Positions 35,240-43,836 of a stretch of 64,000 nucleotides of DNA are shown in pieces. The DNA is from Bacteroidales bacterium WCE2004 (GTDB lineage: Bacteria; Bacteroidota; Bacteroidia; Bacteroidales; UBA932). Within the stretch, counting starts at the first letter, position 1. The number at the start of each line of letters is the position of its first letter. The notes below the pieces were generated by a model. It was not told the DNA's origin. It did not search any database and saw only the letters and a list, made by a program, of their open reading frames with translations. Made by a program: the position numbers and the translations under genes. Location of the stretch: the NCBI GenBank assembly GCA_900167895.1, contig FUZR01000001.1:167144-231143 (forward strand). Direction: 5' to 3'.

Positions 35240-36664
35240 ATGCTAGAAGACTTCAGATTACGCGTATTCCAGCGTGTCGCCGAGCTAGGCAGCTTCACCG
35301 CCGCCGCCAAGGCCCTCGGCATCACGCAGCCGGCGGTCAGCCAACACATCGCCGAGCTGGAAAAGTTTGCCGGCGGCCAGCTCTTCGAGCGCGGCCGCGG
35401 ACGGATCGCCCTGACTGCCCGCGGGCGGGTTTTCCTCACGCACGCTACCGGCATCCTGGATGGCTACAAGCGCCTGGAAGGCGAATTCCGCCAGCCGGAG
35501 ACCGTCCTCCTCCGCCACGTCCTGCACGAAGGGCGCAAGACCAACATCCTGATCCGCCGCGACCGTTTCGAGGACCTCGACGCGCCGGAGGACACCGTGG
35601 CCGACCGCGTGATCGAGGCCGACGGCACGGTCATCTTCCCTTCCTTCTACAACGCCCACACCCACGCGGCGATGACCCTGCTGCGCGGCACGGCGGACGA
35701 CGTCCCCCTGAAGACCTGGATCGAGGAGTATATCTGGCCCGCCGAGGCGAAAATGACGCCGGACGACATCCGGCGCGGCGACGAGCTCGCCATCCGCGAG
35801 ATGGTTGCCACCGGCACGACCTTCTTCAGCGACATGTACTTCGATCCCGAAGAGGCCGTCGCGGCGGCCGATGCCGCAGGCATCCGCACCGCCTTCGGCC
35901 TCACGGTGCTGGAAGGCCACCCCAAGGCCCAGGCGGAGGAACTCCGGGAATACATCAAGAACTGGAAGGATCCCTCCGACGGACGCATCCAGCTCGTCAT
36001 GGCACCCCATTCCATCTATACGGTCGGCACCGAGCGCCTCAAGCGCTGCGCCAGCTTCGCCCGGCACCACGACATGCTCCTGCACATCCACCTGAGCGAG
36101 ACGCGGCGCGAGATCGAGAACTGCCTCCGCGAACACGGCACCACGCCGGTCCGCTATCTGGACAAGATCGGCTTCCTCGGCCCGGACGTGCTGGCAGCGC
36201 ACTGCGTGCACGTCGACGCCGAGGAGTGGAAGATCCTGGCCGACCGGGGCGTCACGGTCGCCCACTGCCCCTGCTCCAACCTCAAGCTGGGCAGCGGCCG
36301 TTTCCCCTACGAGCTGGCCATCGCTTCGGGCTGCCGCATCACGATCGGCACCGACAGCGCCGCCTCCAACAACAACCTTGACATGCACGAGGAGATGAAA
36401 GTCGCGGCCCTGCTCGCCAAGGTCAACGGCGACGCCACGCTGCTCCCGGCCGAGCTGGTCTTCCGCTGGGCCACCCGCAACGCCGCCGAGTTCTTCGGCA
36501 TCGACGCGGGCGAGATCGCGGTCGGCAAGCAGGCCGACGCGCTGCTCGTCGACCTCACGGTCCCGCAGATGCAGCCCGCCCACAACCTCCTGTCCAACTG
36601 GGTCTACGCCGCCGACAGTTCGGCCATCCGGCACGTCCTCTGCGCGGGACGCGTATTGAAATAG
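35240..36664 (+). CDS. LysR-type DNA-binding domain fused to an amidohydrolase (MtaD/TRZ-like deaminase)
   Basis: This single 474-residue chain has two unrelated parts. Residues 1-62 are a LysR winged helix (FQRVAELGSFTAAAKALGIT, QPAVSQHIAELEKFAGG) and 63-84 its linker helix; the LysR effector domain is absent. From about residue 98 an amidohydrolase barrel follows, with the metal set of 5'-methylthioadenosine/S-adenosylhomocysteine deaminases and chlorohydrolases: His140/His142 (NAHTH), His257 (APHS), His284 and Glu287 (HIHLSE), His321/His324, and Asp372 (GTDSAAS). There is no Met between 1 and 145, so the enzyme cannot start separately at an ATG. The likely reaction is hydrolytic deamination of a purine-like compound, possibly coupled to DNA binding (inference). 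Confidence 0.88.
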   Translation: MLEDFRLRVFQRVAELGSFTAAAKALGITQPAVSQHIAELEKFAGGQLFERGRGRIALTARGRVFLTHATGILDGYKRLEGEFRQPETVLLRHVLHEGRKTNILIRRDRFEDLDAPEDTVADRVIEADGTVIFPSFYNAHTHAAMTLLRGTADDVPLKTWIEEYIWPAEAKMTPDDIRRGDELAIREMVATGTTFFSDMYFDPEEAVAAADAAGIRTAFGLTVLEGHPKAQAEELREYIKNWKDPSDGRIQLVMAPHSIYTVGTERLKRCASFARHHDMLLHIHLSETRREIENCLREHGTTPVRYLDKIGFLGPDVLAAHCVHVDAEEWKILADRGVTVAHCPCSNLKLGSGRFPYELAIASGCRITIGTDSAASNNNLDMHEEMKVAALLAKVNGDATLLPAELVFRWATRNAAEFFGIDAGEIAVGKQADALLVDLTVPQMQPAHNLLSNWVYAADSSAIRHVLCAGRVLK

Positions 36665-36666
36665 AA

Positions 36667-36699
36667 AAGGGCCTGTCCGGAGACAGGCCCTTGCTTTTT
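36667..36699. terminator. Bidirectional terminator between the fusion gene and ferredoxin
   Basis: AAGGGCCTGTC (36667-36677), loop CGGA, GACAGGCCCTT (36682-36692), then GCTTTTT. On the minus strand the stem is followed by TTTTCTATTT, so it can also end the ferredoxin transcript. Confidence 0.88.
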
Positions 36700-36714
36700 C
36701 GCTATGCGAACCGA

Positions 36715-36888
36715 CTACTCTGCGGGAGCGATGGCGCCCATCGGGCAGGCATCGGCGCAGGTGCCGCAGTCGATGCAGATGTTCGGGTCGATCGTGTAGA
36801 CATCACCCTCCTTGATAGCGCCGGAGGGGCATTCACCTTGGCAAGTACCACAAGCCACGCAGGTGTCAGGATTAATCTTATAAGCCAT
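36715..36888 (-). CDS. 2[4Fe-4S] ferredoxin
   Basis: A small electron carrier of 57 residues with two classical cluster motifs, CVACGTCQGECP (Cys10, 13, 16, 20) and CIDCGTCADACP (Cys38, 41, 44, 48), the normal layout of clostridial-type ferredoxins. It should take electrons from the pyruvate oxidoreductase encoded at 21986-25516. The start is the ATG at 36888; the protein begins MAYKINPDTC. It has its own -7 box and a terminator. Confidence 0.95.
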   Translation of the reverse strand: MAYKINPDTCVACGTCQGECPSGAIKEGDVYTIDPNICIDCGTCADACPMGAIAPAE

Positions 36889-36938
36889 TATAGATAAAAT
36901 TTAGTGTGTGTTCGGTCCGTATTTTGCAAATACCGGGG

Positions 36939-36966
36939 CAAAAGTAATCATTTTTTCGTAAATTTG
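36939..36966. promoter_or_regulatory. Divergent -7 boxes for ferredoxin and the DUF1573 gene
   Basis: Minus strand TACTTTTG (36939-36946) gives a leader of about 44 bases for ferredoxin. Plus strand TAAATTTG (36959-36966) ends 5 bases before the ATG at 36972, so that transcript would be almost leaderless. -33 boxes are not clear. Confidence 0.5.
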
Positions 36967-36971
36967 CAGTT

Positions 36972-37334
36972 ATGAAGACACTTTTGACTATCGTTCTCGC
37001 TGCCTTGTTGGCAGCCCCGATCCAGTTTGACAAGACCGTGCATGACTTTGGCGAGATCAGCACCAAGGCCGGCAAGCAGACCTGCACCTTTACCGTGACC
37101 AATGATAGCGACGAGGACCTGAGCATCTTCGCCGTGGTGCCTTCCTGCGGCTGCACGGACGTCGTATGGCCGCGCGAGACGATCGCCCCGGGCAAGACCG
37201 GCAAGATCACCGCCACATATTCCAACGACGAGGGCGTCGGCACCTTCGACAAGACCCTCACCGTCTACACCTCCGCTCAGAAGAAGCCGATTATCCTGCA
37301 CCTTAAGGGTTCCGTCACGAAGAATGCCAAATAA
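36972..37334 (+). CDS. DUF1573 family secreted protein
   Basis: A 120-residue protein with a short signal peptide (about 1-16, LLAAPIQ) and an Ig-like DUF1573 domain: FDKTVHDFGEISTKAGKQTC, the VVPSCGCTDVVWPRETIAPG segment with its paired cysteines, and ITATYSNDEGVGTFDKTLTV. The family is common in Bacteroidota and its function is unknown. Its last 11 bases overlap the topoisomerase gene in another frame. Confidence 0.88.
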   Translation: MKTLLTIVLAALLAAPIQFDKTVHDFGEISTKAGKQTCTFTVTNDSDEDLSIFAVVPSCGCTDVVWPRETIAPGKTGKITATYSNDEGVGTFDKTLTVYTSAQKKPIILHLKGSVTKNAK

Positions 37335-39225
37335 CAGCAACTACACAGACGACAACATACGCACCCTCGAAGGCGTACAGCACGTACGCCTTCGTCCGGG
37401 TATGTACATCGGACGCCTGGGCAACGGCAACAACCCGGGCGACGGTATCTACGTCCTCCTCAAAGAGATCGTAGACAACTCCATCGACGAATTCGCGATG
37501 GGCTACGGCAAGGAGGTCCGCATCACCATACAGATGAACGACGTGACCGTCCGCGACTTCGGACGCGGCATCCCCCTGGATTCCGTGGTCAAGGCCGTGA
37601 GCATCCTCAACACCGGCGGCAAATTCGACGACAAGGTCTTCAAGAAGTCGGTCGGCCTCAACGGCGTGGGCACCAAGGCGGTCAACGCCCTCTCCGAGAA
37701 CTTCTACGTCTGCTCCTACCGCGACGGCCAGAGCTCCTGGGCGCGCTTCGAGCGCGGCGAACTCAAGGAGAGCGGCAAGGGCGAGACGCACGAGAAGAAC
37801 GGCACGCTCGTCACCTTCACCCCGGACAAGATGATGTTCGGCGAGTACGCCTACAACATGGACTTCGTGGAGACGATGGTCAAGAATTACTCCTACCTCA
37901 AGAAGGGACTGACCATCAACTTCAACGGCACGCCCTACAAGTCCGAGAACGGCCTGCTGGACCTCGTCAACGAGAACCTCAGCGACGAGCCGCTCTACCC
38001 ACCCATCCACCTCGAGGGCGAGGACATCGAGATCGTCCTGAGCCATTGCAACGCCTACGGCGAGAACATCGCCTCCTTCGTCAACGGCCAGAACACCCGC
38101 GACGGCGGCACGCACCTCGCCGCCTACCGCGAGGCCATCGCCAAGACCCTCAAGGATTTCTTCAAGAAGAATTACGACCCCTCCGACTGCCGCCAGGGCA
38201 TCGTGGGCGCCATCAGCATCCAGATCCAGGAGCCGAACTTCGAAGGCCAGACCAAGACCAAGCTCGGTTCCAACTACATGTGGGAGAAGCAGTTCCACGA
38301 CGAATCCGGCGCGCTCAAGACCGACATCGGCCCGACGATCCGCTCCTACGTCAACGACTTCGTCTCCAAGAATCTCGACAACTACCTCCGCATCCACAAG
38401 GAGATCGTCCCCACGATCGAGGAGAAGATCAAGTCTTCCCAGCAGGAGCGCGAGGAGATCAGCGGCATCCAGAAGAAGACGCGCGAGCGCAACAAGCGCA
38501 CCAACGTCTACAACCCCAAGCTGCGCGACTGCCGCTACCACTTCAACGACAAGGTCACGGAGAAGACCCAGGAGAACATCGACAATTCTTCGATCTTCAT
38601 CACGGAGGGCGACTCCGCAAGCGGTACCATCACCAAGGCCCGCAACGCCAACTACCAGGCAGTCTTCTCGCTGCGCGGCAAGCCGCTCAACTGCTACAAG
38701 GAGGGCCGCAAGAAGTTCGCGGAGAACGAGGAGCTCAACCTGCTGGTCTCCGCCCTCGGCATCGAGGACGACCTGGAGAACCTCCGCTACAACAACATCA
38801 TCGTCGCGACCGATGCCGATGACGACGGCATGCACATCCGCATGCTCGTGCTGACCTTCTTCATGAAGTACTACCCCGACCTGATCCGTCGCGGTCACGT
38901 CCACATCCTCCAGACCCCCCTCTTCCGTGTGCGCAATAAGAAGGAGAACCGCTACTGCTATTCTCCCGAGGAGAAGGAAAAAGCCATCGCCGCCCTCAAG
39001 ACCGGCGTGGAAATCACCCGCTTCAAGGGTCTCGGTGAGATTTCCTCCGACGAGTTCGTCCACTTCATCGGGCCCGAGATGCGTCTCGACCTGGTCAAGC
39101 TGGCCGAGGAGGAATCCATCGCGGACATCATGTCGTTCTACATGGGCGACAACACCCTGGAGCGGCAGAACTTCATCCGCGCCAATCTCCGTTCTGAAGA
39201 GGAGCTGGAAGATGTGAACATTTGA
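37324..39225 (+). CDS. parE: Type IIA topoisomerase subunit B (topoisomerase IV ParE-like)
   Basis: The protein has 633 residues. The GHKL ATPase domain shows EIVDNSIDEF, DFGRGIPLD, VGLNGVGTKAVNAL and QNTRDGGTHLAAYR. The transducer domain follows, then the TOPRIM with EGDSASG (about 430) and ATDADDDGMHI, and the C-terminal GEISSDEFV with LERQNF. It passes DNA strands with ATP together with subunit A to decatenate chromosomes. The length and RFKGLGEIS fit ParE, although GyrB cannot be fully excluded. No subunit A gene follows directly; the next gene is an ABC exporter with a 1-base overlap. Confidence 0.88.
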   Translation: MPNNSNYTDDNIRTLEGVQHVRLRPGMYIGRLGNGNNPGDGIYVLLKEIVDNSIDEFAMGYGKEVRITIQMNDVTVRDFGRGIPLDSVVKAVSILNTGGKFDDKVFKKSVGLNGVGTKAVNALSENFYVCSYRDGQSSWARFERGELKESGKGETHEKNGTLVTFTPDKMMFGEYAYNMDFVETMVKNYSYLKKGLTINFNGTPYKSENGLLDLVNENLSDEPLYPPIHLEGEDIEIVLSHCNAYGENIASFVNGQNTRDGGTHLAAYREAIAKTLKDFFKKNYDPSDCRQGIVGAISIQIQEPNFEGQTKTKLGSNYMWEKQFHDESGALKTDIGPTIRSYVNDFVSKNLDNYLRIHKEIVPTIEEKIKSSQQEREEISGIQKKTRERNKRTNVYNPKLRDCRYHFNDKVTEKTQENIDNSSIFITEGDSASGTITKARNANYQAVFSLRGKPLNCYKEGRKKFAENEELNLLVSALGIEDDLENLRYNNIIVATDADDDGMHIRMLVLTFFMKYYPDLIRRGHVHILQTPLFRVRNKKENRYCYSPEEKEKAIAALKTGVEITRFKGLGEISSDEFVHFIGPEMRLDLVKLAEEESIADIMSFYMGDNTLERQNFIRANLRSEEELEDVNI

Positions 39226-41036
39226 TGAACCTGATCAAGCTTTTCAGGAATATCCGGCCGTTCGTACGGCCCTATCGCTGGCTAGTCATCCTCACCCTCG
39301 TGCTCACGCTCGCAGGGTCCCTGATGGCGCAGGTCAACGCCATCGTGCTCGACCGTACGGTCGACGCGATCAACGCCCTGATCGGCACGGATTTCTCCTG
39401 GGCTCAGGCCGCCCGCATCCTCACCGTCATTAGCATCGTCCTGCTGGGCAAGGAGATCCTCTCCGCGCTGATCCATTATTTCCAAAACTACTTCGGCGAG
39501 CGGATGCGCATCTTCGTGTCCAAGGACCTTTCGCAGGCCGTGATCGACAAGATCCTGACCTTCCGGATGGCCTTCTTCTCCCGGTCCGACAATGCCACCG
39601 GGCAGCTCCAGACACGCATCGACCAGGGCGTGAGCAGCCTATCGCGCACGGTGCAGAACTTCTTCATCGACCTGCTGCCGCTCTTCACGAGCGCCGTGCT
39701 CGCGCTCATCCTGATGTTCGCCGCCAACGTCTACGTGGGCCTCACCGCCCTGCTGATCGTGCCCGTCTATTTCTGGATCACGGTGCGCCAGGCGCGCAAG
39801 CTCAAGGGCTGGCGCCGCAACATGCGCGACTACCGCGAGATGAAGAGCCACGGCGTGATGAGCATCATCGAGAGCATCAACGTCATCAAGTCCTTCAACC
39901 GCGAGCAGATCGAGAGCGCCAAGCAATGGGACCTGCAGACCAAGTTCACGGACAACCAGATGAACGTCCGCCGCACCTCCTTCTATTATGATGCGGTCAA
40001 GAGCTCGGTCCGCCAGGTGGGCACCGTGCTCATCATCATCCTGACGGCCTACCTCGTGCTGGTCGACTATCCCGGGATGACGATCGGCAAGATCATGTAC
40101 CACGTGATGCTGTTCTCCAACGTCACGGCCCCGATCACCCAGCTGCAGCGCATCTTCGACGACATGAACGACGCGCTCGTCTATGCCGAAGGCTTCTTCG
40201 ACATCCTCGGATCCGAGGAGGAAGTCGAGCCCAGCGGCGGCTACCGTCCCGACAAGGTCGAAGGCAATTTCGAGCTCACGCACGTGGATTTCACCTACCC
40301 CAACGGAAACAAGGCCCTGCACGACATCAACATGACCGTCCGCAGCGGCCAAATCACGGCCCTGGTGGGCCTGAGCGGCGCCGGCAAGTCCACCATCGTC
40401 AACCTGCTGGACAAGTTCTACGAGCCGGACAGCGGTAGCATCAGGCTGGACGGCGTGGACCTGCGCGAATGGGACACGCGCTACCTGCGCGAGAATATCG
40501 GCCTGGTCCTGCAGAAGAACCACATCTTCGACGGCACGGTCGAGGAAAACATCCGCTACGGCCGGCCCGACGCCACCTTCGAGGAGGTGGAGGAGGCCGC
40601 CCGCAAAGCCTATATCTACGACCAGATCATCGCCCTGCCCAAGGGCTTCCAGAACAAGGCCGCGGACCTGTCCGGCGGCCAGCAGCAGCGTATCGCCATC
40701 GCGCGCATGTTCCTCAAGAACCCGCCCATCATCTTCCTGGACGAACCGACGGCCTCGCTGGACGCCATCGCGACCGAGCAGATCAAGGCCAGCATCGACG
40801 AGATCAAGAAGAACCGCACGGTCATCATGATCTCGCACTCCATCTCCCAGATCATCGACAGCGACGTCATCTACGCGCTCCGGCAGGGACGCGTCGAACA
40901 GAGCGGTAACCCCGATGAGGTCTACCGCGCCGGAGGAATCTATAAGGAAATCGTGGACGCATCCGCGCGCAGCCTCAATATCGAGAAGCTGGCGCACACG
41001 CTCGACGCCGACGGAGACGGGAAGTTCTTCGACTGA
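39225..41036 (+). CDS. ABC exporter (MsbA/multidrug-like), fused membrane and ATPase domains
   Basis: The protein has 603 residues. It has six membrane helices in about 1-300, with the coupling helix region around 200-215. The ATP-binding domain shows Tyr358 (A-loop), Walker A GLSGAGKST (382-390), Q-loop Gln430, signature LSGGQ (482-486), Walker B IIFLDE (502-507) and the H-loop His in MISHS. It is a homodimeric exporter of lipids, drugs or peptides; substrate unknown. The start ATG at 39225 overlaps the parE stop by one base (TGATG). Its stop directly abuts the stop of the convergent receiver gene. Confidence 0.92.
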   Translation: MNLIKLFRNIRPFVRPYRWLVILTLVLTLAGSLMAQVNAIVLDRTVDAINALIGTDFSWAQAARILTVISIVLLGKEILSALIHYFQNYFGERMRIFVSKDLSQAVIDKILTFRMAFFSRSDNATGQLQTRIDQGVSSLSRTVQNFFIDLLPLFTSAVLALILMFAANVYVGLTALLIVPVYFWITVRQARKLKGWRRNMRDYREMKSHGVMSIIESINVIKSFNREQIESAKQWDLQTKFTDNQMNVRRTSFYYDAVKSSVRQVGTVLIIILTAYLVLVDYPGMTIGKIMYHVMLFSNVTAPITQLQRIFDDMNDALVYAEGFFDILGSEEEVEPSGGYRPDKVEGNFELTHVDFTYPNGNKALHDINMTVRSGQITALVGLSGAGKSTIVNLLDKFYEPDSGSIRLDGVDLREWDTRYLRENIGLVLQKNHIFDGTVEENIRYGRPDATFEEVEEAARKAYIYDQIIALPKGFQNKAADLSGGQQQRIAIARMFLKNPPIIFLDEPTASLDAIATEQIKASIDEIKKNRTVIMISHSISQIIDSDVIYALRQGRVEQSGNPDEVYRAGGIYKEIVDASARSLNIEKLAHTLDADGDGKFFD

Positions 41037-41459
41037 TTATTTGGCTTCCTTCGCTTCGACGAGCTGCAGCTGCGTCACCACGCAGGAAAGCAGCTTCTCC
41101 ATGATGATCGGCTTCATGATGAAGTCATTCGCCCCCACGTTGAAGCCCTTCACGACATCTTCGTTGGAGTTGAGCGCAGAGAGAATCACAATCTGCACGT
41201 CAGCAGTCTCGGGATCCTCCCGCAGCCGCCGGATCACCTCGAAACCGTCGATGCCGGGCATCATCAGGTCGAGCAGGATCAGATCCGGTTTCTGAGCAGC
41301 CACGGCATCCAGCGCCTGCTGGCCGTTGGCAGCCGTACGGAACTGAAAATTAAACTTGGAGAGCATCTTCTGGACCAAAAGAAGGTTCAAAGGAATGTCA
41401 TCCACAGCAAGTACATTGTACTTCGAGTAATCGTGGTCTTGCGCGTAAAAAGGTGTCAT
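41037..41459 (-). CDS. Single-domain response regulator (receiver only)
   Basis: The protein has 140 residues. The phosphoacceptor is Asp64 (ILLDLMMPG), with acidic pair Asp20-Asp21, Ser94 as the switch residue and Lys116 in FIMKPI. There is no output domain, so it should act by protein contact, as CheY or Spo0F does. It starts 10 bases after the histidine kinase stop and is its likely partner. Its stop codon touches the stop of the ABC exporter with no spacer. Confidence 0.93.
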   Translation of the reverse strand: MTPFYAQDHDYSKYNVLAVDDIPLNLLLVQKMLSKFNFQFRTAANGQQALDAVAAQKPDLILLDLMMPGIDGFEVIRRLREDPETADVQIVILSALNSNEDVVKGFNVGANDFIMKPIIMEKLLSCVVTQLQLVEAKEAK

Positions 41460-41469
41460 ATCTCAATCA

Positions 41470-43443
41470 CTATTCTTTTGTTTCATTATTTCTGTTCCGG
41501 GCTGGAAATTCCTCGGCCGGAGCCACCGGGACCTCGAAAACGAAGCGGGCGCCCCTCGGACCCTGATAGGAAGTATCCAGATATACACGGGCCTGCATCC
41601 GGTCCGCGATGTCGCGGCAGATGCTCAGGCCGAGCCCCGTGCCTTGCACGAAGTCGTTCAGTTTGGTAAATCGGTCGAATATCTTCTCCGCCTCGGAGGC
41701 GGGCACGCCGGAGCCCGTGTCCGTGACGGCGTAGGTAACGTAGCCCTCGCGGGCCGTCATCGAGCTCGAAAGCTTGATCTCGCCTTCGGCGGTATGCTTG
41801 CAGGAATTCGTCAGGAGATTGATCAGCACCTGCTGCACGCGGCGGGGATCCGTACGGAAGTGGAACGGCTCCGCGGACTCCGGCTCGTAGTACATCCGGA
41901 CGCCCGGCTGCAGGCGGTGCTCCGTGCTGCTGATCGCGGCCTGCGCGATGAAGTTGACCTCGCCGTCCTCGTAGGAGATACGGTAGTTGCCGGAATCCAT
42001 CGACGAGACGTTCAGGATGTCGTCGAGCAGCATCGTCAGCATCTTGGTATTGTTGATGATATGGCCGGCGAACTCGTCCTTCTCCGCCGGAGAGAAAGAG
42101 CCGTCCGGCAGGGCAAGCAGCTGGGAGAAGCCGACGATGGCGTTCAGCGGCGTGCGTACCTCATGGCTCATGTTCTGGACGAAACGGGTCTTGGCGGCGT
42201 CGGCCAGGCGGACCTTTTCGTTGATCTCGCGCAGGTGGCGGTTCGTACGGCTCAGACGGCGGATGCTCAGATACAGGAATACGATGGATCCGAGCAGGAC
42301 CACGAGCACCAGGATGTCGAGCCAGACGAGCGTCCGGGAGACGGTGACCGGCTCCTTCTCCGTGTTGCCCAGCATGTGCAGGTCGGCCAGGCGGGCGTCC
42401 AGCTCCGCGACCTTGGAGAGGTTGAGCCGCGAGAGCGTGCTCTCCTCGAAAGCGACGAGCTGCTTCTCCAGCGCGAAGGCTTCGTCCTTGTAGCCGTATT
42501 TCTCGGCGATGTTGGCGACGTACTTGACCTCGCGCAGGCGGGTGGACATCCCGGACACGTCAATCTTGGAGGGATCCCGGTCAAATACGATGGCGTCTAT
42601 GTTGCGGAAGAGGACCTCCGCCGTACGGCTGACATCCGACAGGCGCGGGTCCGCGAGACAGCTGTCCCGGTAATATCGGTAGGAGCCGAGATCCTTCTGG
42701 AAAGCGGCCAGCTTGGCCTTGCAATACCGGACGCGCAGGGAGTCCATGTGCACGACACAGGCGTCCTGGGCCAGCTGGATATTGATCGCGACCGAGTCGT
42801 GCCCGATCGGATAGGTGTCCGCCAGGTCACAATAGAGCCGGGCGACAGGATGCCGCCGGATGATGGGGTTGCTGGTGGACGAATAGATGCGGAGGGCATC
42901 CATGATATGCGACTTGGCCGAGACGGGGTCGTTCTGGTTGACATAGATCGACACGAGGTAGCGGGCGGCCATCCAGCGGACGTACTCGTCCTTCTCCCGC
43001 TCAGCCTTGCGCTTCATCTCCTCGATCAGTTCCATCGTGCGCACGATCTTCTCGTGCGAATAGAAATGGTCGTGCGCGAGTTCGAAGGCATAATAGAAAT
43101 ACTCTTTGTAGCCGAACTCCAGCGCCAGGTCCTGCAGTTCCTCCATATATTGGATGACCTGCGCGTCCTGCGCGATGGTCGAAGGGTTGACCGGGCGGAG
43201 GCGGCGCGTCAGGTCCTTGAGGCGCTCCACGTAGTAGAGCGTCTGCGCGCGGGTGTCGTCCTTGGCGATCGCCATCTCCAGCAAGCGGGCGTTCGCCTGC
43301 TCGAAACCGTCCTTGCCGACCTGCCTGTCGGCCTCGGCAAACAACGGGTAGCACGCATCGTCAATCTCATAAGGATTGTTCTGCGCTGCCAGTTGGAAAA
43401 CTGCCGCAAACAAGAGAATTGCTATTGCCGCAAAACGGTTCAT
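41470..43443 (-). CDS. Membrane sensor histidine kinase with periplasmic helical-repeat sensor
   Basis: The protein has 657 residues from the ATG at 43443; an in-frame codon further upstream precedes the signal peptide and is rejected. Order: signal peptide (1-20, LAAQ), a largely helical periplasmic domain with TPR-like character (about 25-365), one membrane helix (372-393), HisKA with phospho-His427 (NMSHEVRTP), and the ATPase domain with N-box (INLLTNSCKH, about 541-550), DTGSG (575-579) and GTGLGL (601-606). It is paired with the receiver protein downstream. The signal is not evident from sequence. Confidence 0.93.
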   Translation of the reverse strand: MNRFAAIAILLFAAVFQLAAQNNPYEIDDACYPLFAEADRQVGKDGFEQANARLLEMAIAKDDTRAQTLYYVERLKDLTRRLRPVNPSTIAQDAQVIQYMEELQDLALEFGYKEYFYYAFELAHDHFYSHEKIVRTMELIEEMKRKAEREKDEYVRWMAARYLVSIYVNQNDPVSAKSHIMDALRIYSSTSNPIIRRHPVARLYCDLADTYPIGHDSVAINIQLAQDACVVHMDSLRVRYCKAKLAAFQKDLGSYRYYRDSCLADPRLSDVSRTAEVLFRNIDAIVFDRDPSKIDVSGMSTRLREVKYVANIAEKYGYKDEAFALEKQLVAFEESTLSRLNLSKVAELDARLADLHMLGNTEKEPVTVSRTLVWLDILVLVVLLGSIVFLYLSIRRLSRTNRHLREINEKVRLADAAKTRFVQNMSHEVRTPLNAIVGFSQLLALPDGSFSPAEKDEFAGHIINNTKMLTMLLDDILNVSSMDSGNYRISYEDGEVNFIAQAAISSTEHRLQPGVRMYYEPESAEPFHFRTDPRRVQQVLINLLTNSCKHTAEGEIKLSSSMTAREGYVTYAVTDTGSGVPASEAEKIFDRFTKLNDFVQGTGLGLSICRDIADRMQARVYLDTSYQGPRGARFVFEVPVAPAEEFPARNRNNETKE

Positions 43444-43836
43444 ATCGTAAAAATACAAAAAAATCCACAATATTGTACCCGGATCGGGCACAATCCTTCA
43501 CCATTTCGATATTTCACGCCCCTTTCCGGAAGTCTGCTCTCCAATCATCCGGACGCTCCGGTATTTCCAGATTCCGGCCCGGACAGGGCGCATCAGACAT
43601 CGAAGCCGGCCCTATCTATCTGACTTTGCAGCGGATACAGGACCGGCCAAGAATAGTTCATAAGCACACCCGCACCGACCACGGACCAGTCACCTGCCGT
43701 CGCATCCGCTTTGATCTGCAGCAGACCAGGCGAGATGACGCATGTGTATATTTTTCCAGCTTCCCATCTGGAAATGTCCGCGGCCGGCGGGGCGGCCGAG
43801 TGTTGAGATTGTTATGGAAAACCAGCAGTTGTGGAA
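43444..43836. other. Gene-poor spacer between histidine kinase and fimbrillin gene
   Basis: No convincing gene lies in these 393 bases. A plus-strand frame crosses it but has no start context or family. A small hairpin TTTCCAG/CTGGAAA lies near 43756-43777, and a GC-rich self-complementary stretch (CGGCCGGCGGGGCGGCCG, about 43783-43800) follows. These could form the 3' end of the fimbrial transcript. The kinase promoter must also be here, but no TAnnTTTG box is obvious; TATTTTTA close to its start is the nearest match. Confidence 0.4.
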
